NCBI RefSeq assembly: GCF_002950945.1
Contig: NZ_CP012673.1
Span: 11,957,501-12,021,500 of the forward strand
Source: Sorangium cellulosum
Lineage (GTDB): Bacteria > Myxococcota_A > Polyangia > Polyangiales > Polyangiaceae
Reading direction: 5' to 3'
Length of the DNA: 64,000 bases
This document shows, piece after piece, positions 26,800 through 36,051 of the stretch. Position 1 is the first letter of the stretch; each line of letters starts with the position of its first letter. The notes under the pieces were generated by a model, which ran no database searches, had not been told where the DNA came from, and was given only the letters and a program-made list of their open reading frames with translations. The position numbers and the translations under genes were made by a program.

Positions 26800-29007
26800 T
26801 CACGCCGGCACCTTGAGGCGCTTCGGCCAGAGGACGTGGAACGTGGCGCCGGCGCCGACCTCCGACTCGAGCGAGACGTGGCCGCCGCGCGTCTCGACGA
26901 TCTTCTTCACCACCGACAGGCCGATGCCGGTGCCCTCGAGCTTGTCGCGCGCCTCCAGCGTCTGGAAGATGCCCCAGATGCGCTCCTGGAACTGCGGCGG
27001 GATCCCCGGGCCGTTGTCCTTCACGGTGAAATCGTAGAAATCGCCGGCGTCGGCGCACGCGACCTCGACGACGGCGTCCGCGCGCCGGGCGTGCTTCAGC
27101 GCGTTGCCCATGAGGTGCATGAACACCTGCTGCACCGGGACGCGCTCGGCGTGCAGCGTCGGCATGCCATCGCCGATGACGATGCTCGCCTCGGGGGGCG
27201 GCGCGAGGAGCTCGGCGCACTCGGCGACGATCACGCCGACGTCCACGAGCCCCACCTTGTCGCGGATCCGGCCGGCGCGCGAGTAGCTGAGGATGCCCTC
27301 GATCAGCGCCTCGAGGCGGTGCACGCGCCCGCGGAGCATGCGCATCTGCTGGCGCGCCTCGTCGCTCATCTTCTCGGCGAGGCCCTCCTCGATCCACTCC
27401 GACAGGCTCGCGATGCCCCGGAGCGGGGCCTTGAGGTCGTGGGACGCGACGTAGGCGAACTGGTCGAGATCCTGGTTGGTGACCGCGAGCGCGTGGGCGA
27501 GCTGCTCGGCGCGCCGCCGGGCGCGCACCTGATCGGTCACCTCGAAGGCGAGGACGGCGATGCCCTCGACATCGCCGGCGGCGTCGTAGATGGGCTGGTA
27601 GATGAAGTTGAAGAAGCACTCCTCCAGCGCGCCGCCGCGCTCGAGCGAGACGGCGAACTCGTTGCCGAAGAACGGCTCGCCGGTGGCGCGGACCCGGTCG
27701 AGCAGGGGGACGACCACGTCCGCCACCTCGGGCAGGGCGAGGTGGAGGGGCTTGCCCACGATGTCGCGGCCGCCGATGAGCTCGACGTACCTGGGGTTCG
27801 CGAGCTCGTAGACGTGCTCGGGCCCGCGCAGGACGCAGATGCCCGCCGGGGCCTGCATGAACAACGACGAGAGGCGCGACCGCTGCCGCTCGGCCTCGGC
27901 GAGCGCCGCCTGCTCGCGCGCGAGGAGCTCGGCGCGCTCGTCCGCCCGGAGGCGCTCTTCCCGGTACGCCTGAGCGTCGGAGATCGTCGTGGCGAGGTGG
28001 CCGGCCGCGAGCTCGAAGAAGCCGCTGTAATCGGCGTCCAGCGCGCGCCGTGGGCTGACGCCGGCCACGAGGAAGCCGTACACGACGCTCTTCCCGGAGC
28101 GCGCGAGCGGGAGCACGAGCGCCTCGCGGCACGGCTCGGGCCAGAGGCCGCCCGGCAGCTCGCCGAACTGCTCGGCGGGGGTGCCCACGCGCACGCTCCG
28201 GCGGGTCCGCGCGGCCTCCGCGAGCGGCCATATGCCGATTTCCCAAGTAGATTCCATGAGTTCCGCAAGCGAGACGCGCTCGGGGCTCGCCCGGCCGCCG
28301 GGGGGCACCCCCTCGGCGGCGACGAGGCGCGCGGCCGCCCCGCCCGGCTCGACCAGGTACAGCAGCGCGAACGCCACGTCCGCGGCGCTCTCGGCGAGCG
28401 TGCGCAGCGAGCGCGCGCACGTCTCCTCGACGGGGACCGTCTCCGCCGCGGCCGGCTGGGCGCCGAGCGCGCGCAGCGCCCGGAGGCGGCGCTCGCTGAG
28501 GACACGCGCCGTGGTCTCGGCGCAGGCGCAGAAGATGCCTCCGATGGAGCCGTCCTCGATCAGGACGGGCGCGTAGGAGAACGTGAAATAGGTCTCTTCC
28601 GGGTAGTCATAACGCGACAGGATCAACTGGAAGTCTTCCGACCACGTCGCCTGGCCGGTCGCGCGCACGCCCTCGAGCATCGGGCCGATGACGTGCCAGA
28701 TCTCGGCCCAGCACTCGCGGCCGGGCCGGCCCAGGAACTGCGGGTGCTTGTTCGCGCCGAGGATGGGGCGGTACGCGTCGTTATAGAAGCGCGCGTACTC
28801 GGGTCCCCACCAGATCTCGATGGGATGCCGCGAGGCCAGGCAGATGCTGACCGCGGTGCGCAGGCTCTGTGGCCACCGCTCCACCGGTCCGACGGGCGTG
28901 GTCGACCAGTCGAGCTCGCGCATGAGGAGCGCCATCTCGCTGTCGCCGGCGATGAACGGCGAGACGCTGCGTCGGGCCGTGGGTTCCGGGGGGTCGCTCT
29001 CCTGCAT
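26800..29007 (-). CDS. PAS/GAF sensor histidine kinase
   Basis: About 735 residues, soluble. The N-terminal 150 residues form a PAS-like sensor (WWGPEYARFYNDAYRPILG), followed by a GAF-like region, a coiled coil (RADERAELLAREQAALAEAE) and a second PAS domain (RGPEHVYELANPRYVELIGG). The transmitter has the H box FAYVASHDLKAPLRGI (His about residue 520), N box HLMGNALKHAR, and G boxes VKDNGPGIP and LEGTGIGLSVVKK. Hence it autophosphorylates on His and signals to an unlinked response regulator; none is nearby. ATG 29007 is preceded by GGAGGG 3 bases away; an in-frame start at 29043 lacks this. Confidence 0.9.
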   Translation of the reverse strand: MQESDPPEPTARRSVSPFIAGDSEMALLMRELDWSTTPVGPVERWPQSLRTAVSICLASRHPIEIWWGPEYARFYNDAYRPILGANKHPQFLGRPGRECWAEIWHVIGPMLEGVRATGQATWSEDFQLILSRYDYPEETYFTFSYAPVLIEDGSIGGIFCACAETTARVLSERRLRALRALGAQPAAAETVPVEETCARSLRTLAESAADVAFALLYLVEPGGAAARLVAAEGVPPGGRASPERVSLAELMESTWEIGIWPLAEAARTRRSVRVGTPAEQFGELPGGLWPEPCREALVLPLARSGKSVVYGFLVAGVSPRRALDADYSGFFELAAGHLATTISDAQAYREERLRADERAELLAREQAALAEAERQRSRLSSLFMQAPAGICVLRGPEHVYELANPRYVELIGGRDIVGKPLHLALPEVADVVVPLLDRVRATGEPFFGNEFAVSLERGGALEECFFNFIYQPIYDAAGDVEGIAVLAFEVTDQVRARRRAEQLAHALAVTNQDLDQFAYVASHDLKAPLRGIASLSEWIEEGLAEKMSDEARQQMRMLRGRVHRLEALIEGILSYSRAGRIRDKVGLVDVGVIVAECAELLAPPPEASIVIGDGMPTLHAERVPVQQVFMHLMGNALKHARRADAVVEVACADAGDFYDFTVKDNGPGIPPQFQERIWGIFQTLEARDKLEGTGIGLSVVKKIVETRGGHVSLESEVGAGATFHVLWPKRLKVPA

Positions 29008-29010
29008 GGC

Positions 29011-29016
29011 CCCTCC
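29011..29016 (-). promoter_or_regulatory. Ribosome binding site deciding the histidine kinase start
   Basis: GGAGGG on the minus strand, spaced three bases from ATG 29007. It favours this start over the ATG at 29043. Confidence 0.65.
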
Positions 29017-29179
29017 GTATACCTCGCCGTGCGGCGACGTCACACTTCCTCACCTGCCGCCGCGGCCGGGGAGCGCCCGGACAAGCGCAGAGTCCGCCTG
29101 CGCGAGCGCGCGGGGCGCCCCTGCCCGGGAGGGCGGAGACATCCACCGTGGTTCCGGAGCGCCGAGGCGGGCCGGCGCC

Positions 29180-29614
29180 TCACGTGGCGCCGCCGCCCTT
29201 CGCCTCTGCCTGGAGCTGCGCCCGCCGCTTCGCGAGCCACACCCGCGCCTCCGCCGCGTCGTCGACGAAGTGGAGCGAGATGTCCGCCCCGGTGACGAAC
29301 GAATACCCGCTGACCACGAGCGTGCTGATGAGCTTCGCTGCGAAGCTCGCGCCGTAATACACGACGCCCCGGATCGGCACCCGGCGCGCGTGACGGGACA
29401 CCAGCTTCCTGGCCTCCGCGGAGATCGTGCCCAGCTGGGAGACGTCCCCGGTCACGAGCACGTAACCCCGCCCTGCGGACCATGACTCCATGAAATCGAA
29501 GAACTGCTGGACCTGCTCCGGCGCGACGTCGCCCCGCAGGTTCAGCGCCAGCGTGTCGTCGTCCTCACCGACCCCCACCGTGTGCTCCCCGATCTTCTTC
29601 ACGTGCTCGACCAT
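29180..29614 (-). CDS. Small STAS/SpoIIAA-like protein
   Basis: About 144 residues, alternating strands and helices in the STAS-like order: TLALNLRGDVAPEQVQQFF, GYVLVTGDVSQLGTISAEAR, RVPIRGVVYYGASFAAKLIS, FVTGADISLHFVDDAAEARV. This resembles the SpoIIAA-like/STAS proteins that are common singletons in myxobacteria. No phosphorylatable Ser motif of the anti-sigma antagonist type is obvious. ATG 29614 has GAGGTGA upstream; an ATG at 29677 is in frame but has no good binding site. Role unknown. Confidence 0.6.
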   Translation of the reverse strand: MVEHVKKIGEHTVGVGEDDDTLALNLRGDVAPEQVQQFFDFMESWSAGRGYVLVTGDVSQLGTISAEARKLVSRHARRVPIRGVVYYGASFAAKLISTLVVSGYSFVTGADISLHFVDDAAEARVWLAKRRAQLQAEAKGGGAT

Positions 29615-29735
29615 GCGCCACTTCACCTCGGGCTGTCTGTGCGCCGGAACGTAACCGAGCCGCGTGACTTTACCCATCGCGAATTCAAGAAAGGAGGGCG
29701 GCGTCCGGGAGCGCGGCGGCGACGCGCGGTCAACG

Positions 29736-30689
29736 TCACCCCTCGTCGAACACGTGCCGCTCGAGCGCCGCGTCGAGCCGCACGACCGATCGGGCGTGGG
29801 CGCGGCGCGCGTCGGCGAACGGCCCGGGGTGCACGCAGGCGGCGAGGATCTCGAGCGACTCGACGATGCGCGGACCGGGGCGGTTGAAGAAGGCGTTGCC
29901 GTCGGCGAGGAACACGCGGCCTTGCGCCACCGCGCGGTAGCTCGACCACGGCAGGACGCGGGGGAGGAGATCGACCTCGGCGAGCGTGCGCTCGAGGGCG
30001 AAGCCGCACGGCTTGATCAGCACCACGTCGGGATCGAGCGCGGCCAGGTCGGCCAGCGAGAGCGTGGGCGCGTGATCGCCGGGGCGCGTCACGAGCGGCT
30101 CGCCGCCCGCGAGGGCGATGAGCTCCGGCATCCACACGCCGCCGATCATGACGGGATCGAGCCACTCGACCGCGAGCACCCGCGGCCTGTCCGGCGCGGC
30201 GGCCGCGCGCGCCGCGACGCCGGCGACGCGCGCGCGCAGCCGCTCGGCCAGCGCGTCGCCCTCGGCGGCGCGGCCGATCCCCTCGGCGACGCGGCGTACG
30301 TCCGCCCAGATGTCGTCGAGCCGCGCCGGCCGCAGGTTGACGATGTGCACGTCGTGCCGCGCGAGGCGGGCGACCGCCGCGCGGACGTCATCGAGCGAGA
30401 CGGCGCAGACGTCGCAGAGGTCCTGCGTCACGATGACGTCCGGCCGCGCCTCCCGGAGCGCGTCCAGGTCGATGTCGTAGACCGCGAGCGCGTCCCGGAG
30501 GACGTCGCGCACCGCGGCGTCGATCTCCCGGCTGGAGCGCGCCGGCCGGAGCCGCGGGCGGGTGAGCACAGGGACGCCCGAGAGGCCCTCGGGGAAGTCG
30601 CATTCATGGGAGATGCCGACGAGGTCGCCGCGAGCGCCCAGCGCGCAGACGATCTCGGTCGCGGACGGCAGCAGGGAGGCGATGCGCAT
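29736..30689 (-). CDS. BtuF-like cobalamin/metal-complex binding protein
   Basis: A 317-residue periplasmic-binding-protein-like protein (type III fold): MRIASLLPSATEIVCALG, GISHECDFPEGL, ARPDVIVTQDLCDVCAVSL, LSLADLAALDPDVVLIKPCG, and a C-terminal GNAFFNRPGPRIVESLEIL. This pattern is typical of the cobalamin-binding BtuF relatives. Unlike BtuF of E. coli it has no signal peptide, since the first strand starts at residue 2, so it may stay in the cytoplasm. No BtuC/BtuD transporter genes and no cobalamin riboswitch are seen beside it. The vitamin B12 role is inferred from the family. Confidence 0.78.
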   Translation of the reverse strand: MRIASLLPSATEIVCALGARGDLVGISHECDFPEGLSGVPVLTRPRLRPARSSREIDAAVRDVLRDALAVYDIDLDALREARPDVIVTQDLCDVCAVSLDDVRAAVARLARHDVHIVNLRPARLDDIWADVRRVAEGIGRAAEGDALAERLRARVAGVAARAAAAPDRPRVLAVEWLDPVMIGGVWMPELIALAGGEPLVTRPGDHAPTLSLADLAALDPDVVLIKPCGFALERTLAEVDLLPRVLPWSSYRAVAQGRVFLADGNAFFNRPGPRIVESLEILAACVHPGPFADARRAHARSVVRLDAALERHVFDEG

Positions 30690-30966
30690 GCGGGGATTCT
30701 ATGCCTCGACGCCGCGCCCGGTACCGGCTGCAGTGCCGGGCTCGTCAGCGCCGGCCGCTCGGTGAACAGCGTCGTCCGGCGGGCTCCAGGACCCGTGGCC
30801 CTCAAACGGATGTGCTAGAGAACCTCCGGTCGACGAGACGCCACGCCCCGGAGGAGCAGCGTGCCGGAAGGCGCGAGTGGATCGCGGGAAGCGGGAATGG
30901 CCCCGCCGGAGCAACGACGGCAGGGCGAGAGGGCTCAATCCCCCTCGAACAGGACGAGAGGCCGCC

Positions 30967-31734
30967 ATGAGATTGCAAGGCAAGATCGCGCTGGTCACAG
31001 GAAGCAGCCGGGGTATCGGCCGCAATATCGCCGTTCGTTTCGCCCGCGAGGGGGCCGACGTGGCGATCACCTACCACAAGAGCAAAGAAGGCGCCGAGGA
31101 GGCCCTCGCCGAGGTCGAGGCGACCGGGCGGCGAGGTCATCTGTTCGCCGTCGACGTCGCCTCCGTCCAGAGCGTGCAGCGCCTGGTCCAGGACGTGGTC
31201 CAGCACTTCGGCCGGCTCGACGTGCTGGTCAACAACGCCGGGATGGAGAAGCGGGCGCCGTTCTGGGAGGTGACCGAGGAGGACTATGATCACGTCCTGA
31301 ACACCAACCTGAAAGCGGTCTTCTTCGGGAGCCAGGCCATGGTCCGGCACCTGCGAGAGACCAAGCGCCCAGGCAAGATCATCAACATCAGCTCCGTGCA
31401 CGAGGACCTGCCGTTCCCCAACTTCGCCGCGTACTGCGCCAGCAAGGGCGGCCTGCGCATGCTCACGCGCACGCTCGCGGTGGAGCTGCGCGGCACCGGG
31501 ATCACCGTCAACGCGATCGCGCCGGGCGCGATCGAGACGGAGATCAACGCCGATCTGCTCAAGGACCGCGACAAGCTGGACGCGCTGCTCCGCCAGATCC
31601 CGCTCGGCCGCCTCGGCCAGCCGGACGACGTGTCCGGGGTGGCCGTGTTCCTCGCGTCGGCGGACGCCGACTACGTGACCGGCTCGACCTACTTCGTCGA
31701 CGGCGGGCTGACCTGGGACTACGACGAACAGTAG
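30967..31734 (+). CDS. Short-chain dehydrogenase/reductase (glucose 1-dehydrogenase type)
   Basis: A classical SDR of 255 residues. Cofactor motif TGSSRGIG, NNAG, catalytic Ser in INISSVHEDLPFP, and YCASKGG carrying Tyr and Lys. The C-terminus VTGSTYFVDGGLTWDYDEQ matches glucose 1-dehydrogenase and related enzymes. It oxidises or reduces a small alcohol or ketone with NAD(P); the substrate is not determined by sequence. Start ATG 30967 begins a typical SDR N-terminus (MRLQGKIALVTG); the frame is open upstream to 30877. No evident partner genes. Confidence 0.88.
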   Translation: MRLQGKIALVTGSSRGIGRNIAVRFAREGADVAITYHKSKEGAEEALAEVEATGRRGHLFAVDVASVQSVQRLVQDVVQHFGRLDVLVNNAGMEKRAPFWEVTEEDYDHVLNTNLKAVFFGSQAMVRHLRETKRPGKIINISSVHEDLPFPNFAAYCASKGGLRMLTRTLAVELRGTGITVNAIAPGAIETEINADLLKDRDKLDALLRQIPLGRLGQPDDVSGVAVFLASADADYVTGSTYFVDGGLTWDYDEQ

Positions 31735-31795
31735 TCGAGGCCGGTACCGTGCCTGAAGCTGCGGCGCCCGGCGGCGCCCGCGCGGCGCCGTGGCT

Positions 31796-31813
31796 GCCGG
31801 CGCGCGCGCCGGC
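31796..31813. terminator. Palindrome after the SDR gene
   Basis: A perfect GC palindrome, GCCGGCGCGCGCGCCGGC, 61 bases after the SDR stop. It could form an 8-bp hairpin and end transcription, but GC-rich palindromes also arise by chance in this genome. Confidence 0.25.
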
Positions 31814-31897
31814 GCCCGGGCGCTGCGGGGCGGACGCCGCTCCGGGCCGCGGCGAGACCGCCTGTCACGCCGAGGCGCGGTGAGCTAGGATCGCGCC

Positions 31898-32611
31898 ATG
31901 TCGCAGTACAGGGACGAGCTCGAGGCCGCCCGACGTCGGGTCGACACGCTGGAAGCCAAGGTCCGGGAGCGCGACGCCGCGCTGGAGGTGCGCGAGCTCG
32001 AGCTCGCCGAGCGCGAGGCGGAGATCGCGATGCTCCGCCGGTCCGCGGGAGAGGCGGCGCCGCCCCTGCTCGCGCCGCTCTCGCGCGGCCGCCTGCTCGG
32101 CATCTTCGGCCTGGGCGCGATCGCCTCGTGCCTGTCGATGGGCGTCGCGGTCCTGCTCGTGAACGGGCCGTGCCGCCACGTGGACGCGATCCTCGTGGAG
32201 CCGGCCAGGCTGCCCGATGCGCCCGCGAAGGTGCAGGCCGATGAGCCCGAGGCCCTGGAGCCGGCGCGGCTCGGGGCAGCGGAGGAGAAGGCGCGGAGCG
32301 CGGACGTCCAGATCATCCAGCAGGGGATCGCGCAGGCCAAACGCAAGGTGCGCGCCTGCTACCAGAGAGAGCTCGCGAATCGGCCGGACGCGGCGGGGAG
32401 CGTCCAGGTCACGCTGGAGATCGACCAGGCAGGCGCGGTGAGCGATCTCACGCTGTCCGAGTCGACGGTCCGGAGCCCGGCGTTCGATGTGTGCCTGACC
32501 AGGGTCTACCGAGAGCTGAAGTTCGCTGGCCTGGAGCAGGGCGAGACGACCGTGAGCACCTCGTTCACGTTCGTTCCCGCCACGCCGCCTCGGGACGACA
32601 CGGGTTTCTGA
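31898..32611 (+). CDS. Coiled-coil, single-pass membrane protein with AgmX/PglI-type C-terminal domain
   Basis: 237 residues: a cytoplasmic coiled coil (residues 1-45, rich in EARRRVDTLEAKVRERDAAL), a transmembrane helix (LLGIFGLGAIASCLSMGVAV), a Pro/Glu-rich linker, and a periplasmic domain with QAKRKVRACYQRELANRPDA, SVQVTLEIDQAGAVSDLTL and CLTRVYRELKF. This last region matches the AgmX/PglI C-terminal domain of myxobacterial gliding and adventurous-motility proteins, a TonB-like fold. It may transmit force or signal across the envelope; a motility role is inferred only. Confidence 0.75.
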   Translation: MSQYRDELEAARRRVDTLEAKVRERDAALEVRELELAEREAEIAMLRRSAGEAAPPLLAPLSRGRLLGIFGLGAIASCLSMGVAVLLVNGPCRHVDAILVEPARLPDAPAKVQADEPEALEPARLGAAEEKARSADVQIIQQGIAQAKRKVRACYQRELANRPDAAGSVQVTLEIDQAGAVSDLTLSESTVRSPAFDVCLTRVYRELKFAGLEQGETTVSTSFTFVPATPPRDDTGF

Positions 32612-32666
32612 CCCACGGCCTTTATTTTTGCGCTGCGCGGCCGGGTGATGGTGGCACGATGCGCCC

Positions 32667-33029
32667 ATGGCTGAACTCAAGACCTACACGGGTGGCTGTC
32701 ATTGCGGGAAGGTTCGCTACGAGGTCAAGGTGGACCTGAGCGCCCCGGTCGGGGTGTGCAACTGCTCGATCTGCTCGAAGACGGGCTCGCTCCTGGCCTT
32801 CGCGCCGGCCGACCAGTTCACGCTCCTGTCGGGCGGAGACGTCCTCACGGACTACCAGTTCAACAGGAAAGTAATTCACCACACCTTCTGCTCGGTCTGC
32901 GGCATTCGCTCGTTCGGCCGCGGGACAGGGCCCGACGGGCGCGAGATGTGTGCGATCAACGTCCGTTGCCTGGATGACGTCGACGTGGGCGCGCTGAAGA
33001 TCACGCAGTTCGACGGGAAGAGCCTGTGA
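32667..33029 (+). CDS. GFA/CENP-V family zinc protein
   Basis: 120 residues with the GFA (glutathione-dependent formaldehyde-activating enzyme-like) zinc ligands: GGCHCGKVRYEV, VCNCSICSKTG and HTFCSVCGIRSFGRG. The fold binds one or two zinc ions; the family includes S-hydroxymethylglutathione synthase-like proteins, though most have untested function. Its stop codon overlaps the start of the LOG gene (GTGA), so the two form an operon. Confidence 0.88.
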   Translation: MAELKTYTGGCHCGKVRYEVKVDLSAPVGVCNCSICSKTGSLLAFAPADQFTLLSGGDVLTDYQFNRKVIHHTFCSVCGIRSFGRGTGPDGREMCAINVRCLDDVDVGALKITQFDGKSL

Positions 33030-33988
33030 CCACGCCGGAGGGGAGCGACGCCGGCGCTCCGCCCTCCGGCGCGGCGGCGGCGCCGGGCGGCGCCGATCCG
33101 CCTTCCAGCGCGACGGCGGCGCCGGGCGGCGCCGATCCGCCCGGCATGGTGCCGAACCCGACCCTGAGCCGCTCCGCGCGCGCCGGACGCAGGACCGAGG
33201 ACGAGCAGCTCCTGAGCCGGCCGGAGCTCATCCAGCCCGCCGTCGCCGACTTCACGCAGACCGATCCGTGGCGGGTCCTCCGGATCACGGGCGAGTTCGT
33301 GGCCGGCTTCGACGCGCTCGCCCACGTGGGCGCCGCGGTGGCCATCTTCGGCTCGGCGCGGACGCGGCGAGACGACCCGGATTACGCCGCGTGCGTCGAG
33401 CTCGCGCGGCGGCTCGGAGAGCACGGCTTCGCGATCATCAGCGGCGGGGGTCCCGGGATCATGGAGGCGGCCAACCGCGGGGCGGTCGAGGCCGGGGCCA
33501 TGTCGGTCGGCTGCAACATCGAGCTGCCGCACGAGCAGGCAGTGAACTCCTACGTGCAGCTCCCCGTCAACTTCCGTTACTTCTTCGTGCGGAAGACGAT
33601 GTTCATGAAGTACGCCGAGGGGTTCGTCATCTTCCCGGGCGGCTTCGGCACCCTCGACGAGATGTTCGAGGCGCTGACGCTCGTGCAGACCGGCAAGGTG
33701 CAGAACTTCCCCATCGTCCTGTTCAATCGGAGGTTCTGGTCGGGGCTGATCGAGTGGATCAAGGAGACGATGCTGGCCGAGGGCAAGATCGCGCCAAAGG
33801 ACATGGAGCTGATGCTCGTCACCGACTCCATCGAGGAAGCCTGTGAGACGCTCGTCAGCTGTTATGAGCGCCGGTGCTGGGAAGCCAAGCAGCGCGCGGC
33901 GGCGGATCCGATGACGGGCGGCCCGCCCGGGAGGGTCGCGCGGCCGGAGCACGCCGGGGAGCATACCCAAGCGGCGCCGGAGCAATGA
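33026..33988 (+). CDS. LOG family protein (TIGR00730)
   Basis: 320 residues. Residues about 110-290 form the LOG Rossmann-like domain with ISGGGPGIMEAANRGAVE and the signature FPGGFGTLDEMFEALTLVQTG. LOG proteins cleave nucleoside 5'-monophosphates to free base and ribose 5-phosphate (cytokinin activation in plants); the bacterial role is often unclear. The first 75 residues are Gly/Ala/Pro-rich and contain two copies of AAPGGADPP. The GTG start overlaps the preceding TGA. It probably works in nucleotide or purine turnover, which is inferred from the family. Confidence 0.85.
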   Translation: MTTPEGSDAGAPPSGAAAAPGGADPPSSATAAPGGADPPGMVPNPTLSRSARAGRRTEDEQLLSRPELIQPAVADFTQTDPWRVLRITGEFVAGFDALAHVGAAVAIFGSARTRRDDPDYAACVELARRLGEHGFAIISGGGPGIMEAANRGAVEAGAMSVGCNIELPHEQAVNSYVQLPVNFRYFFVRKTMFMKYAEGFVIFPGGFGTLDEMFEALTLVQTGKVQNFPIVLFNRRFWSGLIEWIKETMLAEGKIAPKDMELMLVTDSIEEACETLVSCYERRCWEAKQRAAADPMTGGPPGRVARPEHAGEHTQAAPEQ

Positions 33989-34237
33989 GCGGCGCGAGGG
34001 GAGCGCGCCGCCGTGATGCCGTCCTCGCAGCATCACGGGGCCGGGTGCGAGACCGTGGGTGAGCAACGCCTGAGCTGACCGGAGCGCCTCCGGGGCGCCA
34101 TCGCCGCAAGGTCAGCCTCACGCAGACCGGACGGTGGCGGTCGTGCTGATCCAGGGGACCTCGGTGCTGTAGCCTGCGGCGACCGATTCCGGTCGGCGCC
34201 CGCGGGGCCGACGGAACAGGCGGGAGGCATAGAGGGA

Positions 34238-35074
34238 ATGACAAGCAAATACGTTTTGCTGACGGCGATTTGCGCGTGCACGTTGCTCGTGGCCTGCGGC
34301 GATGATGGGGCCGGCGGGAACGGCGGCGCAGGCGGGGCCGGCGGCGCGGGTGGGAGCGGCGGTGCAGGCGGGGCCGGCGGCGCGGGTGGAGCCGGCGGCG
34401 CGGGTGGAGCCGGCGGCGCGGGCGGCACGGGCGGGGGTGAAACGGGCTTGCTCGAGCTCTATCACGCGGCCGTCGCCGACGCCGAGGTCGCCGAGGAGAG
34501 CGAACGTGTGGACGACTTGATCGCGATCAACGACGAGAACACCGAGATCGTCCGCGACGCCGAAGATCGCGTGCTGATGGTCACCTGGACGTCCTATGAC
34601 GGGTATGACGAGCTGGTGGGCGAGGCGACGGAGCTCGGCGTCGAGGTCTGGCTCACGGCGGCGCCCGAGCTCCAGGCGTTCTGCCGCGCAAGCGGGCTCC
34701 AGGAGCCGGAGCTGTCGTTGCGGCTCGAGCAGCTGCTCGGCCTGCCGCCGGAGGACGGCAAGAACCGCATCGTTCAGCTCTGGGTGCCGCCCGAGTCGAT
34801 GTTCCGCCCGAGCCCGGACCCGGAGATCGACGACTCGACCGCCGATCTCGACTTCCCGACCGGCACGCCGCAGGAGCACGTGGACTGGGTCGACGACCTG
34901 AAGGCGACGTCCTATGGGGAGGATGGCTATCCGTGGACGCGCCTGGGGTACACGTACGACTGGAACCCTGAAGGCGCGGAGGTCGGCCTGAGCGAGTTCG
35001 TGGTCAGGGCGGGCGCGACCGTGGTCGTGGAGTCGGTCACAACGCAGGAGGAGTACTGCCTTCCGGCGCCATGA
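34238..35074 (+). CDS. Gly/Ala-repeat lipoprotein
   Basis: A 278-residue lipoprotein: signal LLTAICACTLLVAC with the lipobox LVAC, then about 45 residues of GGAGGAGG repeats typical of myxobacterial surface lipoproteins, then an acidic domain (LLELYHAAVADAEVAEESER, VLMVTWTSYDGYDELVGEA, EEYCLPAP). The tandem Gly/Ala DNA repeats (about 34310-34435) may change length. The soluble part has no recognised family or enzyme motif. ATG 34238 is preceded by GAGGGA. A small hairpin (CGACCG, loop ATTC, CGGTCG) sits 43 bases upstream of the start. Confidence 0.75.
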   Translation: MTSKYVLLTAICACTLLVACGDDGAGGNGGAGGAGGAGGSGGAGGAGGAGGAGGAGGAGGAGGTGGGETGLLELYHAAVADAEVAEESERVDDLIAINDENTEIVRDAEDRVLMVTWTSYDGYDELVGEATELGVEVWLTAAPELQAFCRASGLQEPELSLRLEQLLGLPPEDGKNRIVQLWVPPESMFRPSPDPEIDDSTADLDFPTGTPQEHVDWVDDLKATSYGEDGYPWTRLGYTYDWNPEGAEVGLSEFVVRAGATVVVESVTTQEEYCLPAP

Positions 35075-35227
35075 CGCACGCCTGAGCGGCCGTTTCCCCT
35101 GCACGATGCAGGGCTCGAGCCGAGCGCTGCCTTCTCCGCCGGCAACGAACCGGCGTCGGGATGGAGCACGGGCGAGGAAGCAGATCGGTCTGCCGCGGGC
35201 CTCGAGTCGTTTCGCTCGAGGCCCGAC

Positions 35228-35851
35228 TCACCGGACAGCGCGCGCCTGGAGTGCCGTCGCCGCTCCGCCGCCCTCGGGGGGCGCGAGCGGCACCTTGAGG
35301 TAGACGCGATCGACGTCGATGACAACGCCGCTCGACTCGAGCGCGAGCTGCGCGCCAGGGCCCAGGATCGAGAGCAGCCACCTGCCGTCGGGCTGCCGCT
35401 GGAAGTGCTCGATGCGCACCTCTTTCTGGGAGACGAGCACATAATCGGTGACGGAGAGCACGCTCCGGTACAGCGCGAACTTGTCGCCACGATCGTAACC
35501 CTCCGACGTGTCCGAGAGCACCTCGAAGATCACGTTCGGATTGATGAGCGTGTCGACTTCCGCATCCTCGAACGCTGGCTCACCGCAGACGACAGAAGCG
35601 TCGGGATACACGTAACGTCCCGTGGATGTGATCTTGACGCGCATGTCGGAGGTGTGGACCTCGCAGGGCCGATCGAGCATCACATTGCCGAGCTCACGCT
35701 GGAGGTTCGCGGCAAGCAGGCTGTGTGCCCTGGAGCAGCCCGACATCGCGAAGATCTCGCCGTTCGCGTACTCGTGCTTCTGCTCGGAGGCTCGCTCGAA
35801 CGCGAGATACTCCTCGGGCGAGAGTCCGGTGCGCGTCGCGGGCTGTCCCAT
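35228..35851 (-). CDS. Uma2-family PD-(D/E)XK nuclease-like protein
   Basis: A 207-residue Uma2 (DUF820) protein: LSPEEYLAFERASEQKHEYANGE, MSGCSRAHSLLAANLQRELG, YVYPDASVVCGEP and INPNVIFEVLSDTSEGYDRG DKFALYRS, YVLVSQKEVRIEHFQR. The PDxxVV and EVLSxxT elements are the usual acidic and Lys/Glu sites of this superfamily, presumed to be nucleases of unknown target. Singletons are very common in myxobacteria and cyanobacteria. The start ATG fits the family N-terminus. No mobile-element signals adjoin it. Confidence 0.85.
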   Translation of the reverse strand: MGQPATRTGLSPEEYLAFERASEQKHEYANGEIFAMSGCSRAHSLLAANLQRELGNVMLDRPCEVHTSDMRVKITSTGRYVYPDASVVCGEPAFEDAEVDTLINPNVIFEVLSDTSEGYDRGDKFALYRSVLSVTDYVLVSQKEVRIEHFQRQPDGRWLLSILGPGAQLALESSGVVIDVDRVYLKVPLAPPEGGGAATALQARAVR

Positions 35852-36051
35852 CGCGGACAGCTTAGGATGCTCGACGACCGGGCGCGAGACCCGCCCGGCG
35901 CCCCGCCGCCGTCCTCGCTGCGCGGGCCTTTACTCCGCCGGCTCCTCGTAGCACGGCCGCCTCCGGCCCAGCCGCAGCGGCGCGCGCTGCCCCCGCCCTC
36001 GACTGCCCCTGCGCCCCCTGCCTGGCTCCCCTGCCCTCGCTCCCCCTCGGC

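Noticed and set aside
30690..30850. Cobalamin riboswitch upstream of the BtuF-like gene
   Set aside because: No B12-box-like element or plausible fold was found in the leader.
34179..34196. Small hairpin CGACCG-ATTC-CGGTCG before the Gly-rich lipoprotein gene
   Set aside because: Only six base pairs and short in a GC-rich genome; likely chance, mentioned only in the gene entry.
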